Positions 41,937 to 50,533 of a DNA stretch of 64,000 nt are shown here, one piece after another; the first letter of the stretch is position 1, and every line of letters begins with the position of its first letter. Position numbers and translations under genes: made by a program. Source of the stretch: a virus; the IMG/VR virus record IMGVR_UViG_3300047372_000605, positions 28,959-92,958 of that record, one strand, 5' to 3'. The notes beneath the pieces were generated by a model. The model was not told where the DNA came from and ran no database searches. It worked only from the letters and a program-made list of their open reading frames with translations.

Positions 41937-42283
41937 CTTGGTGTAACAAAGATGCTAAAACTTATTGTTCTACCCACATCCAATATAAGGAATGGGTTAG
42001 AAATGCACCTAGAAGACCTTGGCTAATGTACAAATTAGAAAGAATATTAGAAGGAAAAGGTACAATATGTGAAATTTGTAAAGATGATTTGCAAAAGCGA
42101 TTTCCTAATCGTACATTAAAGGATATAATACAAGGGATGGATGTTGACCATATTAATCCTAAAATTAAAGGTACTCTAGAGGGTGAACAGCCATCTAATT
42201 ACCAACTAGTTTGTAAATATTGTCATTTATTTAAATCAATAGATGAAGGAGATTTTATTAATAAAAAACATAAACATGCCTAG
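41924..42283 (+). CDS. HNH endonuclease (GTG start)
   Basis: A 119-aa protein. ICEICKDD and LVCKYCHLFKS give the zinc cysteines, and DVDHINPKIKG gives the catalytic DH and the central Asn region; the last motif is H in KYCH. The N terminus has four more Cys/His that may bind a second zinc. Small free-standing HNH enzymes are typical mobile or DNA-processing proteins of phages. The start appears to be GTG 41924. Confidence 0.8.
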   Translation: MCKVTWCNKDAKTYCSTHIQYKEWVRNAPRRPWLMYKLERILEGKGTICEICKDDLQKRFPNRTLKDIIQGMDVDHINPKIKGTLEGEQPSNYQLVCKYCHLFKSIDEGDFINKKHKHA

Positions 42284-42503
42284 AGAAAAGTCATATGTAT
42301 ACCCAACAGTATTAGTATTTAAAACGTCAAACCGTTCAAACGCTAAAACAAAAATGAAAGTTTATAAAACTAAAAACGTAGATGAAGTTATAGATGGTCT
42401 TGAAAAAGATAAACTGCCTGGAGTTCCTTCCAAAGCAGAAATATTACATTTATCAATAGGAGAAAGCTTTATCAAAACATATAAAGAAAAATATGTCTTA
42501 TAA
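42276..42503 (+). CDS. Small hypothetical protein
   Basis: A 75-aa, basic alpha/beta protein from ATG 42276, which overlaps the HNH gene end; an in-frame ATG at 42243 is a less likely start. Segments are VYPTVLVFKTSNRSNAKTKM and ILHLSIGESFIKTYKEKY. No family is recognised. Confidence 0.58.
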   Translation: MPREKSYVYPTVLVFKTSNRSNAKTKMKVYKTKNVDEVIDGLEKDKLPGVPSKAEILHLSIGESFIKTYKEKYVL

Positions 42504-43044
42504 AAAATGGATTCATAAATATAAATTTCTTCAAGAAGACTTAAATGACACTGATGAATTATTAAAAAAATATGTTAAAAATTTTAATGAAGATTTTGAA
42601 GATAATATTAGCGAAGAAGAAATAAGACAAAGAACCATTAATAAAGAAAAACTAAAAAATCTTAAAGAAGAACAAGAAGAAAAAGAAGAAACAAATAAAG
42701 AAGATAAACCTGGAAAAAAATTATATAAAGAATTAAGTAAAATATACCACCCAGATAGAGAAAATGGGGATGAAGATAAATTTAAATTAATCTCAACTTT
42801 ATATAATAGTGGAAATGTTATAGGTCTAATTTTAGAAGCATTAGATATAGATATTGAAGTTAAAAACTATATTAATGAAGAAATGGCTAATTCATTTGAA
42901 CAAACTTGCAGGACGTTAGAGGATAAAATAGCTGGTAAAAAAAATAGTTTAGCTTGGCATTGGTCTAATATACCAGATGATAAGAAAGAAGCATTTAAGG
43001 AACATTTACTTAAAACTCAACCTATAAAAGAAAGAAAAAAATAA
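42493..43044 (+). CDS. J-domain-like protein
   Basis: A 183-aa acidic helical protein. KKLYKELSKIYHPDRENGDE holds the HPD motif (residues 86-88) with helix II before it and a KFKLISTLYNSG helix III after it, as in DnaJ J-domains. J-domains stimulate Hsp70 ATPase, so the protein may recruit host DnaK. The N-terminal charged helix and the C-terminal helices are not recognised. It lies directly before phoH. Confidence 0.7.
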   Translation: MSYKKWIHKYKFLQEDLNDTDELLKKYVKNFNEDFEDNISEEEIRQRTINKEKLKNLKEEQEEKEETNKEDKPGKKLYKELSKIYHPDRENGDEDKFKLISTLYNSGNVIGLILEALDIDIEVKNYINEEMANSFEQTCRTLEDKIAGKKNSLAWHWSNIPDDKKEAFKEHLLKTQPIKERKK

Positions 43045-43046
43045 CA

Positions 43047-43709
43047 ATGGCAGAAAATATTTCAAAAAACCCACCAAAGGGAAATATTAAATTTAGTATT
43101 TCTTTATCTGAAGAGCAAAAAGTAGCTAAAGCTGAGGTATTAAACCATCCTTATAATTTTATTATAGGTAAAGCAGGTAGTGGAAAAACATTATTAGCAG
43201 TTCAAGTTGCATTAGATATGTTTTTTAAAAGAAACGTTAATCAAATTATTATTACTAGACCAACAGTGGCAAATGAAGATAATGGATATTTACCTGGATC
43301 ATTAGATGAAAAAATGGAACCGTGGTTAGTACCAATTCGTTCTAATATGAGAAAAGTATATAATAAACCTAATATATTAGAAAAAATGGAAAACGATGAT
43401 AACATTGAATTAGTATCATTATCACATTTTAGAGGTAGAACATTTGAAAATGCTTGTGTTATAGTAGATGAATTTCAAAACTTAACTAAACAACAGTTAG
43501 GAATGGTATTAGGTAGATTAGGTAAAGGTTCTACAATGATATTAACTGGAGACCCACAACAAATTGATTTAAAATTTGGTAATGATTCAGCTATACATGA
43601 TGTTCCTAAAGTTAAAGAATCTAAATTCGTATATGCTGTCACTTTAAAAGATAATCATAGACATAATGCGTTAAATGAAGTATTAAAGCTTTTACAAGCT
43701 TATGCATAG
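43047..43709 (+). CDS. phoH: PhoH-like ATPase
   Basis: A 220-aa P-loop protein. Walker A is GKAGSGKT (41-48), then ITRPTVANEDNGYLPGSLDE, in shape TRPxV and YLPGxLxEKM, and IVDEFQNL as Walker B and TGDPQQIDL as motif III. PhoH is one of the commonest accessory genes in marine phages. Its role is still unclear; RNA handling in phosphate stress is one proposal. Confidence 0.93.
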   Translation: MAENISKNPPKGNIKFSISLSEEQKVAKAEVLNHPYNFIIGKAGSGKTLLAVQVALDMFFKRNVNQIIITRPTVANEDNGYLPGSLDEKMEPWLVPIRSNMRKVYNKPNILEKMENDDNIELVSLSHFRGRTFENACVIVDEFQNLTKQQLGMVLGRLGKGSTMILTGDPQQIDLKFGNDSAIHDVPKVKESKFVYAVTLKDNHRHNALNEVLKLLQAYA

Positions 43710-43712
43710 ATA

Positions 43713-43745
43713 TTTGGAGAAGCAAAATAGGGTTCGTATATTCAC
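43713..43745 (+). promoter_or_regulatory. Bacteroidota-type promoter, TTTGG-N19-TATATTCAC
   Basis: TTTGG at 43713-43717 and TATATTCAC at 43737-43745. Unlike most copies its spacer (AGAAGCAAAATAGGGTTCG) has no dyad. Confidence 0.72.
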
Positions 43746-43750
43746 CAAGA

Positions 43751-43769
43751 AGTTAAGAAACGCTTAACT
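43751..43769 (+). promoter_or_regulatory. Leader hairpin AGTTAAG-N5-CTTAACT
   Basis: A perfect 7-bp stem with a 5-nt loop lies between promoter and start codon. The same stem with a different loop occurs at 56501-56517. It may protect the 5' end or set translation. Confidence 0.45.
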
Positions 43770-43789
43770 CACTAAATTAAATAAAGGTT

Positions 43790-43942
43790 ATGATTAGATA
43801 TATAGCAAAATCAAAAACAACAAATAAATCACTATTACCAGGTAATTATGCAACTCCTGCAAATTTAATTAAAGCAGTAAAAACAGCTGGATTTAGTCTT
43901 CAAGATTTAACAATTCAAACATTTACTAAAGAAATTGAGTAA
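43790..43942 (+). CDS. Small hypothetical protein
   Basis: A 50-aa ORF (RYIAKSKTTNKSLLPGNYAT, NLIKAVKTAGFSLQDLTIQT) with its own promoter and AAAGGTTATG start. No function is recognised. Confidence 0.6.
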   Translation: MIRYIAKSKTTNKSLLPGNYATPANLIKAVKTAGFSLQDLTIQTFTKEIE

Positions 43943-43968
43943 AACATTTAAAAATAATTGCGTAAATA

Positions 43969-44001
43969 TTTGGGTACCACAGAAAGGGTTCATATATTTA
44001 C
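43969..44001 (+). promoter_or_regulatory. Bacteroidota-type promoter, TTTGG-N19-TATATTTAC
   Basis: TTTGG at 43969-43973 and TATATTTAC at 43993-44001, preceded by the shared block TTGCGTAAATA. The spacer has an ACC/GGT dyad. Confidence 0.72.
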
Positions 44002-44016
44002 CTCAAAATTAAGGTT

Positions 44017-44481
44017 ATGAATAAAGAAAATTTAGAACATGTAGTAAATGATTATGTGATTTGTTACCCACATAATCAAACTGGAGAAATTGATCAATCC
44101 AGAATATATAAATTGACAGAAAAAATCACACATAAAAAAGGAGAAATGTATAGATATCACTTCAGAGAAAATACAAGACATTATGCTCATTGTGTATTTT
44201 TTGAAAATAGAAAAAAATTAGATCAACATTTAAATAAATCCAAATCCTCTAAAAGAAAAGAATCTAAAAAAACTCCTAGGTATAATATAGATGTACCTGT
44301 TGGAATAGCAGATGAATTAAAATCTATACACAGAGATAAGGGAGGTGGTTTTACTAAGGAATTAGTTGATAAAATTAATCCTTATTTTCCCTATTTTGAT
44401 TTACATACTAAAATACCAAAATATGGAGCATCAGGATATAAAGTATTATTTGCAATGTTAAAACCATTTAAAACAATATAA
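44017..44481 (+). CDS. Hypothetical protein
   Basis: A 154-aa basic protein with a Lys/Ser-rich middle (LNKSKSSKRKESKKTPRYN) between two ordered parts (DYVICYPHNQTGEIDQSRIY; IADELKSIHRDKGGGFTKEL). No family is recognised. Confidence 0.62.
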   Translation: MNKENLEHVVNDYVICYPHNQTGEIDQSRIYKLTEKITHKKGEMYRYHFRENTRHYAHCVFFENRKKLDQHLNKSKSSKRKESKKTPRYNIDVPVGIADELKSIHRDKGGGFTKELVDKINPYFPYFDLHTKIPKYGASGYKVLFAMLKPFKTI

Positions 44482-44495
44482 AATAAATAAAAGTT

Positions 44496-44747
44496 ATGAT
44501 TAAATTTGATAAAAACACAGAGTTCCCCATCACTAAAGCATGGCAAAAAGGTCAATTAGCAGTTAAAGAAGGTAGAATGGATGAAGCCAGAGATTGGTTT
44601 GATTCTGGAATAGCTATGGTTGCTACTTATTCAATGGAAAATAATGAGTTCGCTGATGAATCTATTATTGAAAATAAAACTAGAAAATTATGGTTAATGA
44701 GATTTTGGAAGGTTGGTTTAGAAAACAATAATTTATTATTAGGCTAA
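44496..44747 (+). CDS. Small hypothetical protein
   Basis: An 83-aa helical protein (ITKAWQKGQLAVKEGRMDEA, ARDWFDSGIAM) that resembles one helical repeat of a TPR-like fold. It has the AAAAGTTATG start context and is in the same transcript as the gene before it. Confidence 0.6.
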   Translation: MIKFDKNTEFPITKAWQKGQLAVKEGRMDEARDWFDSGIAMVATYSMENNEFADESIIENKTRKLWLMRFWKVGLENNNLLLG

Positions 44748-44748
44748 T

Positions 44749-45093
44749 ATGAATATTAATATATTATATGGAATGTTGTTTTTTGCTTTAGGGCATTTAG
44801 GAGCATTCTTACAATTAAACGGTCAATTTAAATGGGATTGGTTTAAAAATAATGAATGGATAATAGCTGCTTGTGGTTTTATACTTTCATTCTTTTATAT
44901 TTGGGGTACTAAATACACAGTTGCAGGTACTGAAGGTTTACTTTGGCCAGCTAGATTTATTGGATTTGGTATTGGTATTGTAATTTATGCTTTAATGGTT
45001 AGTTGGTTATTTGGGGAAGGTTTTACTACTAAAACTATAATTTCAATAGCTATATCTGCTTGTTTAATAGCAATTCAAGTATTATGGAAATGA
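44749..45093 (+). CDS. Membrane protein with four predicted spans
   Basis: A 114-aa hydrophobic protein with four membrane segments (about 4-20, 38-52, 65-85 and 95-112). It resembles half-length DMT-type small membrane proteins. The partner or substrate is unknown. Its stop overlaps the next ATG. Confidence 0.65.
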   Translation: MNINILYGMLFFALGHLGAFLQLNGQFKWDWFKNNEWIIAACGFILSFFYIWGTKYTVAGTEGLLWPARFIGFGIGIVIYALMVSWLFGEGFTTKTIISIAISACLIAIQVLWK

Positions 45094-45281
45094 ATTATTA
45101 CCATCACCAAGGCCAATTATATAGAGTGCTTAGAGAAATTAGACACCATAATTTTCCAGATAAAAGTCAACTTAAAGAATTCATGAAAACAATATCCCAT
45201 TGTGACCATGTATTAAGTAGTAAAACCCATTACATGTTTTGCGAAACGGTGCAAGAAGCAGAAGTAGTTGAATATTTATAG
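45090..45281 (+). CDS. Small hypothetical protein
   Basis: A 63-aa protein (MNYYHHQGQLYRVLREIRHH, CDHVLSSKTHYMFCETVQEA) from ATG 45090 in an ATGA overlap; an in-frame ATG at 45084 is possible. It is rich in His and Tyr. No function is recognised. Confidence 0.55.
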   Translation: MNYYHHQGQLYRVLREIRHHNFPDKSQLKEFMKTISHCDHVLSSKTHYMFCETVQEAEVVEYL

Positions 45282-45295
45282 CATATACTCAAATT

Positions 45296-47530
45296 ATGAA
45301 GAATTTTAAAAAACTTATTAAAGAAGCTTATTTAGGAAATCCATTAAATGAAGTAGATAGAGCTACACAAGCAGATTTATACTTATCTGGAGAAGAAGAA
45401 TATCCAGAGTTTGATATTAATGATGTTATGGATGATTTAGAGGATGAAGAAAAAGATTATAGTAAAATGCATAATATTGAACTAAATGCTAGATATAAAG
45501 ATAAACTTGGAGTTAGGGATACAAAGGGTTTAACTAGAGATGATCTTATTAGGGGATTAAAATTTCATGAGGCATCAATAAAAATGTTTGATGGTAAAAA
45601 ATTTGATGAATTAGATATTGCTCAAAAGCAAAAACTTCTAAGCTACATGAATAGAGATGCAGAAAAGGAATTTGAAAGAAGAATGGCTATGAGGGAAGAA
45701 TTATTAAAAGAATTTACTTTACCTGGAGGTGATTATAGAGATAGTTATGCAAATCGCTTACCTGAAGAACAACTTACAACTACAGATGACTATGAAGTAT
45801 TCATGGAAATGTTTCCTCGAGGAGAAGCTTCAAGAATTTTAATGAATCCTAATAGAAAAAAACTTTATGACCAACATTTAGAGTGGACAAAAGATAGCCA
45901 ATACAATAATGTTTTTGTTCATATGCAATACCATGAAGTAGAACATGAAGGTGAATTATATAAAATTCATCAAACCCAATACTATAATACTAATTATGAC
46001 GATTTTAGAAGTCCTCGTTTTACTGAATTAATGATTTCAAAAGATGGAAAACGTATGGGGACATATTTAGTTGATACTAAAGAATACGTTGAAGATTTAA
46101 AGAATTTAGATATTAAAAAAAGAGTATCAGAATCATTAAATGAAGATATGGGTGAATGGCCTAAAGAACTTAAATCTAGATACAGTGATGAATATAGATT
46201 TGAGTTAGAAAAAGTAACACCAACTTACAAAGACAAACCAGGAAGAGCTAAGTATAGAGTAATTGATATTGAAAGTGGAGAACTTAAAGGTACACCTGTA
46301 TTTGGGAAACCAGAATCTCTTATGGATTTTGCTGATGATTTAATTAAACCTCAAGGTGGAACACAATCATCCCATTTTGGTACTAATGAAAATATTAATG
46401 ATCCAGTTTTAATGAGAACAAGAGCAGCTCAAATGAAAAGAGATGCTATAGATAAAAAAGATCTAGAAAATAAAAGTAAAAGAATTAGTGCTGATAAAGC
46501 TATAGATTTAAGATATGAACTTGATATCCTAAGTAAGGAAAGAGAAAACATTTTAATGAGAATAGAGGATTTAGGATTTGAAACTGATCAAACTGCTGAA
46601 CCCGAGGGAGGTAAAAAAGCAGATGATGTTGGAAGAAGAATGGAAATAGCCATAAAAGATCTTAGAGATATAGACAGTAAAATAACTGATATTAAAGATG
46701 ACTTAGGAATTTTTGATATGAATGAAGATAAGTTTGCTGGTTCGGATCCTAGAGCAGGTTCTACTATTAGAGGTACTGGTTTTGCTAAGTTTAAACCTAC
46801 ATATGGGGATTTAGTAAAAAAATATGGTAAAGATTTAATTAATTTTGTTATTGGCATAGATGATATTTCTGAAAAAGAAATAGAAGGCATAATTAAAAAA
46901 TATGGTAGTGATTCCTTTATTGAGTATTTAGATGATAGAATTCAAGTTCATTTAGAAGAACCTGGAATTAGACAAAAATTCAAATCAGTTAATGAAGGTA
47001 AATATTCAATTGGGTATGAAGATAAAGATGATAATAGACATTATATTACAATAGAGGCCTCAAGTGAAAAGGAAGCAAAAAGTAAATTAATGAAAGATGC
47101 AGGTGATGAGGTTAGAATTTTAAAATCTATTGAATTAGTTGATGAAGGCACTTGTGGTTATGGGGAAGATGGTAAAGTTGATCCTGAAAATACAGATAAA
47201 TTAAAACCAGCTGGCCCTATAAATGAAATTGAATCAGGTGATATAGTTACTTACAAAGATGAAGATCACACTGTAATGAGAATTGATGATGATGGAAAAA
47301 TATACATTAGACCAAATGAAGAATCTGCTATATTAGGTAAAAAAGATACTTTTTGGGTTAAACCTGAGGATTTAGAGGAAGGAAATGGTGGTGCAAAACA
47401 GGATTTTACACTTAACATTAATAACCCAGGTGCTGAATCACGTGCTCTCGATGATGAAGTAAATAAAACAGGATATTCAGAATCTTTACAAGAATCTTTA
47501 AGAAAAAAACTAAGAGAAAGACTAAAGTAA
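45296..47530 (+). CDS. Large charged protein of unknown function
   Basis: A 744-aa, very hydrophilic and acidic protein with helical segments. It begins MKNFKKLIKEAYLGNPLNEV and has inner stretches of similar style (KRVSESLNEDMGEWPKELK; ESLQESLRKKLRERLK at the C terminus). Residues about 565-610 look like a small strand-rich domain (YSIGYEDKDDNRHYITIEAS), and 640-690 like another (GDIVTYKDEDHTVMRIDDD). It could be a head or internal virion protein or a scaffold, but nothing identifies it. It is placed just before the T9SS gene pair. Confidence 0.7.
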   Translation: MKNFKKLIKEAYLGNPLNEVDRATQADLYLSGEEEYPEFDINDVMDDLEDEEKDYSKMHNIELNARYKDKLGVRDTKGLTRDDLIRGLKFHEASIKMFDGKKFDELDIAQKQKLLSYMNRDAEKEFERRMAMREELLKEFTLPGGDYRDSYANRLPEEQLTTTDDYEVFMEMFPRGEASRILMNPNRKKLYDQHLEWTKDSQYNNVFVHMQYHEVEHEGELYKIHQTQYYNTNYDDFRSPRFTELMISKDGKRMGTYLVDTKEYVEDLKNLDIKKRVSESLNEDMGEWPKELKSRYSDEYRFELEKVTPTYKDKPGRAKYRVIDIESGELKGTPVFGKPESLMDFADDLIKPQGGTQSSHFGTNENINDPVLMRTRAAQMKRDAIDKKDLENKSKRISADKAIDLRYELDILSKERENILMRIEDLGFETDQTAEPEGGKKADDVGRRMEIAIKDLRDIDSKITDIKDDLGIFDMNEDKFAGSDPRAGSTIRGTGFAKFKPTYGDLVKKYGKDLINFVIGIDDISEKEIEGIIKKYGSDSFIEYLDDRIQVHLEEPGIRQKFKSVNEGKYSIGYEDKDDNRHYITIEASSEKEAKSKLMKDAGDEVRILKSIELVDEGTCGYGEDGKVDPENTDKLKPAGPINEIESGDIVTYKDEDHTVMRIDDDGKIYIRPNEESAILGKKDTFWVKPEDLEEGNGGAKQDFTLNINNPGAESRALDDEVNKTGYSESLQESLRKKLRERLK

Positions 47531-47572
47531 ATAAAAGTTATAATATGTATAATCGTTATACTAATATAGCTT

Positions 47573-50533
47573 ATGAAAAAAATATTATTTAGTTTTATAA
47601 CAGTACTAAGTTTATTATCAACTGTTGTAAACGCTCAAAACACAATCTTCGGCTGTACAGATACAGCTGCAGCAAATTATGATTCAACTGCTACTCAAGC
47701 ATTAGCAGGCCCTGTTGAATTTCCAGTACAATGTAACCAAAACGGTTGGGGAGGTAATTATGTAGGTATAAACTTAGCTTTATATCAAGCACACCCATCT
47801 GAATTTGCAGTAGGTACTAAAGTAACAATAGCAGGACATGATTATTGGATTGATGCTATGAATATACCTGGAAATTGTAACCAAGGTGTAGCTTTAATTT
47901 ATATAGCATTAGCTCCTGGATTAGCAGATGGTAATCCATGGTCACCAGCAGGAAATGTAGTACAACCTGTAGTACCAGGTGATGAATGGAGCATAACAGA
48001 ATGCTTTTATAATCCTGGCTGTATGGATGATGATTATGTAGAATATGATCCAAATGCAGATTGGGATGATGGTAGTTGTCAAACATTAAAATTATATGGT
48101 TGTACTGATTCAACTTCATTAAACTATAATCCTTGGGCTAATACAGATGATGGTTCTTGTATAGCTGATTTAAATTGTGGTTTTAATCATGTTGAAATTA
48201 AGGTAACAATAAAAGTAGATAATTGGCCGGGTGAAACAAGTTGGTTATTATTACATTCAAACCCTAATTTAGGAACCACAGATACAACTTATTATGCGCC
48301 TAGAGGAACTTATGTTTGGGGACAACAAGGACAAACTATAGTAACTCGTTTTTGTGCACCTGCAGGTCCAAATCATTTATTACAATTTGTGTTGCAAGAT
48401 TCATATGGTGATGGTATAAGAGGTTCTTCACCACCAAATAATAGTGGGTTTTGTTTAGTTGAAAATATGTCTTGCCCAGATACTATTTTTTATATGTCTG
48501 AAGCAGATGCTGATTTTGGATATGTAATTACTAGTGATGGTACTTATTGGAGTCAAAGGGAACAATTTTGTGGTAGTACTTTAGTTTATCCTGGTTGTAC
48601 AGATCCAGCATATCAGGAATATGATTCACTAGCTACTAATGATGATGGTAGTTGTCAAAATCTTCATGTTTATGGTTGTATGGATTCTACTTCATATAAT
48701 TATGATCCTAATGCTACAGCTTGGGATAATATAGACCAGTGTGAATATAGAGTTATACTTGAAGATGATGGTGGAGATGGTTGGGGAGAAAGCTTTATAG
48801 GTATTAAACAAGGAAATCAATTATGGGATTTTCGTTTGGATCCAGGAGTATATGTTGATACTGCTATAGTATATTTTGATGTAACTGATAATCCAGGTTT
48901 ACAAGAACCTGTTGAATTATACTATTTTGAAATAGGAGATGGGCAACAATCGGCTCAACAAATAGATATTCAAACAATACAAAACTCAGTTAAAATAGAA
49001 AATGATTATGGAATTTTATTCCATGAAGGTAATTTCCCATGGGCAAATGGAAATAAGTTAAAAAATTATCAAACAACAGCAGATATATATTTTGCAACAC
49101 CATTTTGTGGGTATGAATGTATTCCTGCAGTTTATGGTTGTATGGATCCAACTTCATTAAACTATAACCCAGATGCAAATGTAGATGATGGTAGTTGTAT
49201 TCCTATAATTTATGGTTGTACTAATCCTTTAGCATTTAATTATGATTCAACTGCTACTGTTGATGACAATTCCTGTATAGCAACAGTTTATGGTTGTACA
49301 GATCCTACTTCATTTAACTATGACCCAAATGCTAATGTTGATAATGGAACTTGTATTTACCTAGGTTGTACAGATATTACAGCTTGTAATTATGATTCAA
49401 CCGCAAATGTTGATAATGGAGGTTGTATGTATCCTCCTCAATATTATGATTGTAATTATGTTTGTTTAGAAGATACAGATGGAGATGGTATTTGTGATTC
49501 ATTAGAAATACCGGGCTGTACAAATCCACTTTCATTAAACTATAATCCTAATGCTACTGATGATGATGGTAGTTGTATACCTTATGTTTATGGTTGTACT
49601 GATTCTACAGCTTATAATTATAATCCTTTAGCAAATACTGATGATGGTTCTTGTGTTCCTGTAATTTTAGGTTGTACAGATCCCACTATGTTTAATTTTA
49701 ATCCTAATGCAAATGTAGATGATGGTAGTTGCATTCCTATAGTTTATGGTTGTATGGATAATACAATGTTTAACTATAATCCAAATGCAAATGTAGATAA
49801 TGGAAGTTGTATACCATTTATTTATGGTTGTACTGATTCAACAGCATTTAACTATGATCCTCTAGCTAATACTGATAATGGAACTTGTATTCCTGTAATA
49901 TATGGTTGTACAGATCCAAGTGCATTTAATTATAATCCTTTAGCTAATACAGAAGATTTTAGTTGTATACCTGTAGTTTATGGTTGTACAGATTCATTAG
50001 CAGTAAATTATGACCCTGCAGCAAATGTAGATAACGGTTCTTGTATAACAGCAGTTCCTGGTTGTACAGATCCAAATGCTTATAATTTTGATCCAAATGC
50101 AAATGTTCCAGATTCGGCAACTTGTTTATATGATGCAGGTTGTATTACAGGACCTGGTAACCCATATTGGTTAAATGATGATTGTTATGCTTGGGTAATT
50201 AGTGTAGATCCTTATTGTTGTAATGTAGCTTGGGATGCTAATTGTCAAAGTACTTATGATTACTGTGCTTCAAATAGTGGTTGGGTTGGAGTTGAAGATT
50301 TAATCTACGATGGAGGAATAGCCATTTATCCAAATCCTACTACAGGAGAATTAAATATAGTAAGTTCAAGAATTAAAAATGTACTTGTAACTATATATTC
50401 AGTTTCAGGTCAAGTAGTTGTTAATGAAACTAGTGAAAACGTTATTGATATAAGCCATTTAGAAGATGGTGTTTATTTCATGAATGTGAAAGTAGGAGAA
50501 TTAACATATATAAGAAAAGTGATTAAACAATGA
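47573..50533 (+). CDS. Secreted repeat protein with T9SS type A C-terminal sorting domain
   Basis: A 986-aa extracellular protein. A signal peptide (1-22: KKILFSFITVLSLLSTVVNA) sends it to the periplasm. The body has about 17 Cys-containing repeats of the form GCTD ... NYxPxANxDDGSC, most in tandem at residues 521-851, plus a DTDGDGICD calcium-loop-like segment and two strand-rich inserts. Residues 916-986 are a Bacteroidota type IX secretion sorting domain: IYPNPTTGELNI, VTIYSVSGQVV, IDISHLEDGVYFMNV, and a K-rich end (IRKVIKQ). T9SS substrates are moved across the outer membrane and often fixed to the surface. This ties the phage to a T9SS-bearing host. Confidence 0.9.
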   Translation: MKKILFSFITVLSLLSTVVNAQNTIFGCTDTAAANYDSTATQALAGPVEFPVQCNQNGWGGNYVGINLALYQAHPSEFAVGTKVTIAGHDYWIDAMNIPGNCNQGVALIYIALAPGLADGNPWSPAGNVVQPVVPGDEWSITECFYNPGCMDDDYVEYDPNADWDDGSCQTLKLYGCTDSTSLNYNPWANTDDGSCIADLNCGFNHVEIKVTIKVDNWPGETSWLLLHSNPNLGTTDTTYYAPRGTYVWGQQGQTIVTRFCAPAGPNHLLQFVLQDSYGDGIRGSSPPNNSGFCLVENMSCPDTIFYMSEADADFGYVITSDGTYWSQREQFCGSTLVYPGCTDPAYQEYDSLATNDDGSCQNLHVYGCMDSTSYNYDPNATAWDNIDQCEYRVILEDDGGDGWGESFIGIKQGNQLWDFRLDPGVYVDTAIVYFDVTDNPGLQEPVELYYFEIGDGQQSAQQIDIQTIQNSVKIENDYGILFHEGNFPWANGNKLKNYQTTADIYFATPFCGYECIPAVYGCMDPTSLNYNPDANVDDGSCIPIIYGCTNPLAFNYDSTATVDDNSCIATVYGCTDPTSFNYDPNANVDNGTCIYLGCTDITACNYDSTANVDNGGCMYPPQYYDCNYVCLEDTDGDGICDSLEIPGCTNPLSLNYNPNATDDDGSCIPYVYGCTDSTAYNYNPLANTDDGSCVPVILGCTDPTMFNFNPNANVDDGSCIPIVYGCMDNTMFNYNPNANVDNGSCIPFIYGCTDSTAFNYDPLANTDNGTCIPVIYGCTDPSAFNYNPLANTEDFSCIPVVYGCTDSLAVNYDPAANVDNGSCITAVPGCTDPNAYNFDPNANVPDSATCLYDAGCITGPGNPYWLNDDCYAWVISVDPYCCNVAWDANCQSTYDYCASNSGWVGVEDLIYDGGIAIYPNPTTGELNIVSSRIKNVLVTIYSVSGQVVVNETSENVIDISHLEDGVYFMNVKVGELTYIRKVIKQ
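49133..50125 (+). repeat. Tandem protein-coding repeats of about 60-75 nt
   Basis: About twelve tandem copies of a 20-24 residue unit beginning GCTD or GCMD and ending DGSC or similar, with two conserved cysteines per unit. The DNA copies share segments such as TATGGTTGTACAGATCC, but they have diverged. The in-frame periodicity and conserved cysteines show selection at protein level. Copy number could vary by recombination. Confidence 0.85.

Noticed and set aside
45296-47530. Assignment as a virion structural protein
   Set aside because: No motif, neighbour or cleavage signal supports a specific structural role, so it was left as unknown.
49133-50125. CRISPR-like regular repeats
   Set aside because: The repeats are in frame, of uneven length, diverged at wobble positions and keep two Cys per unit, so they are protein repeats.
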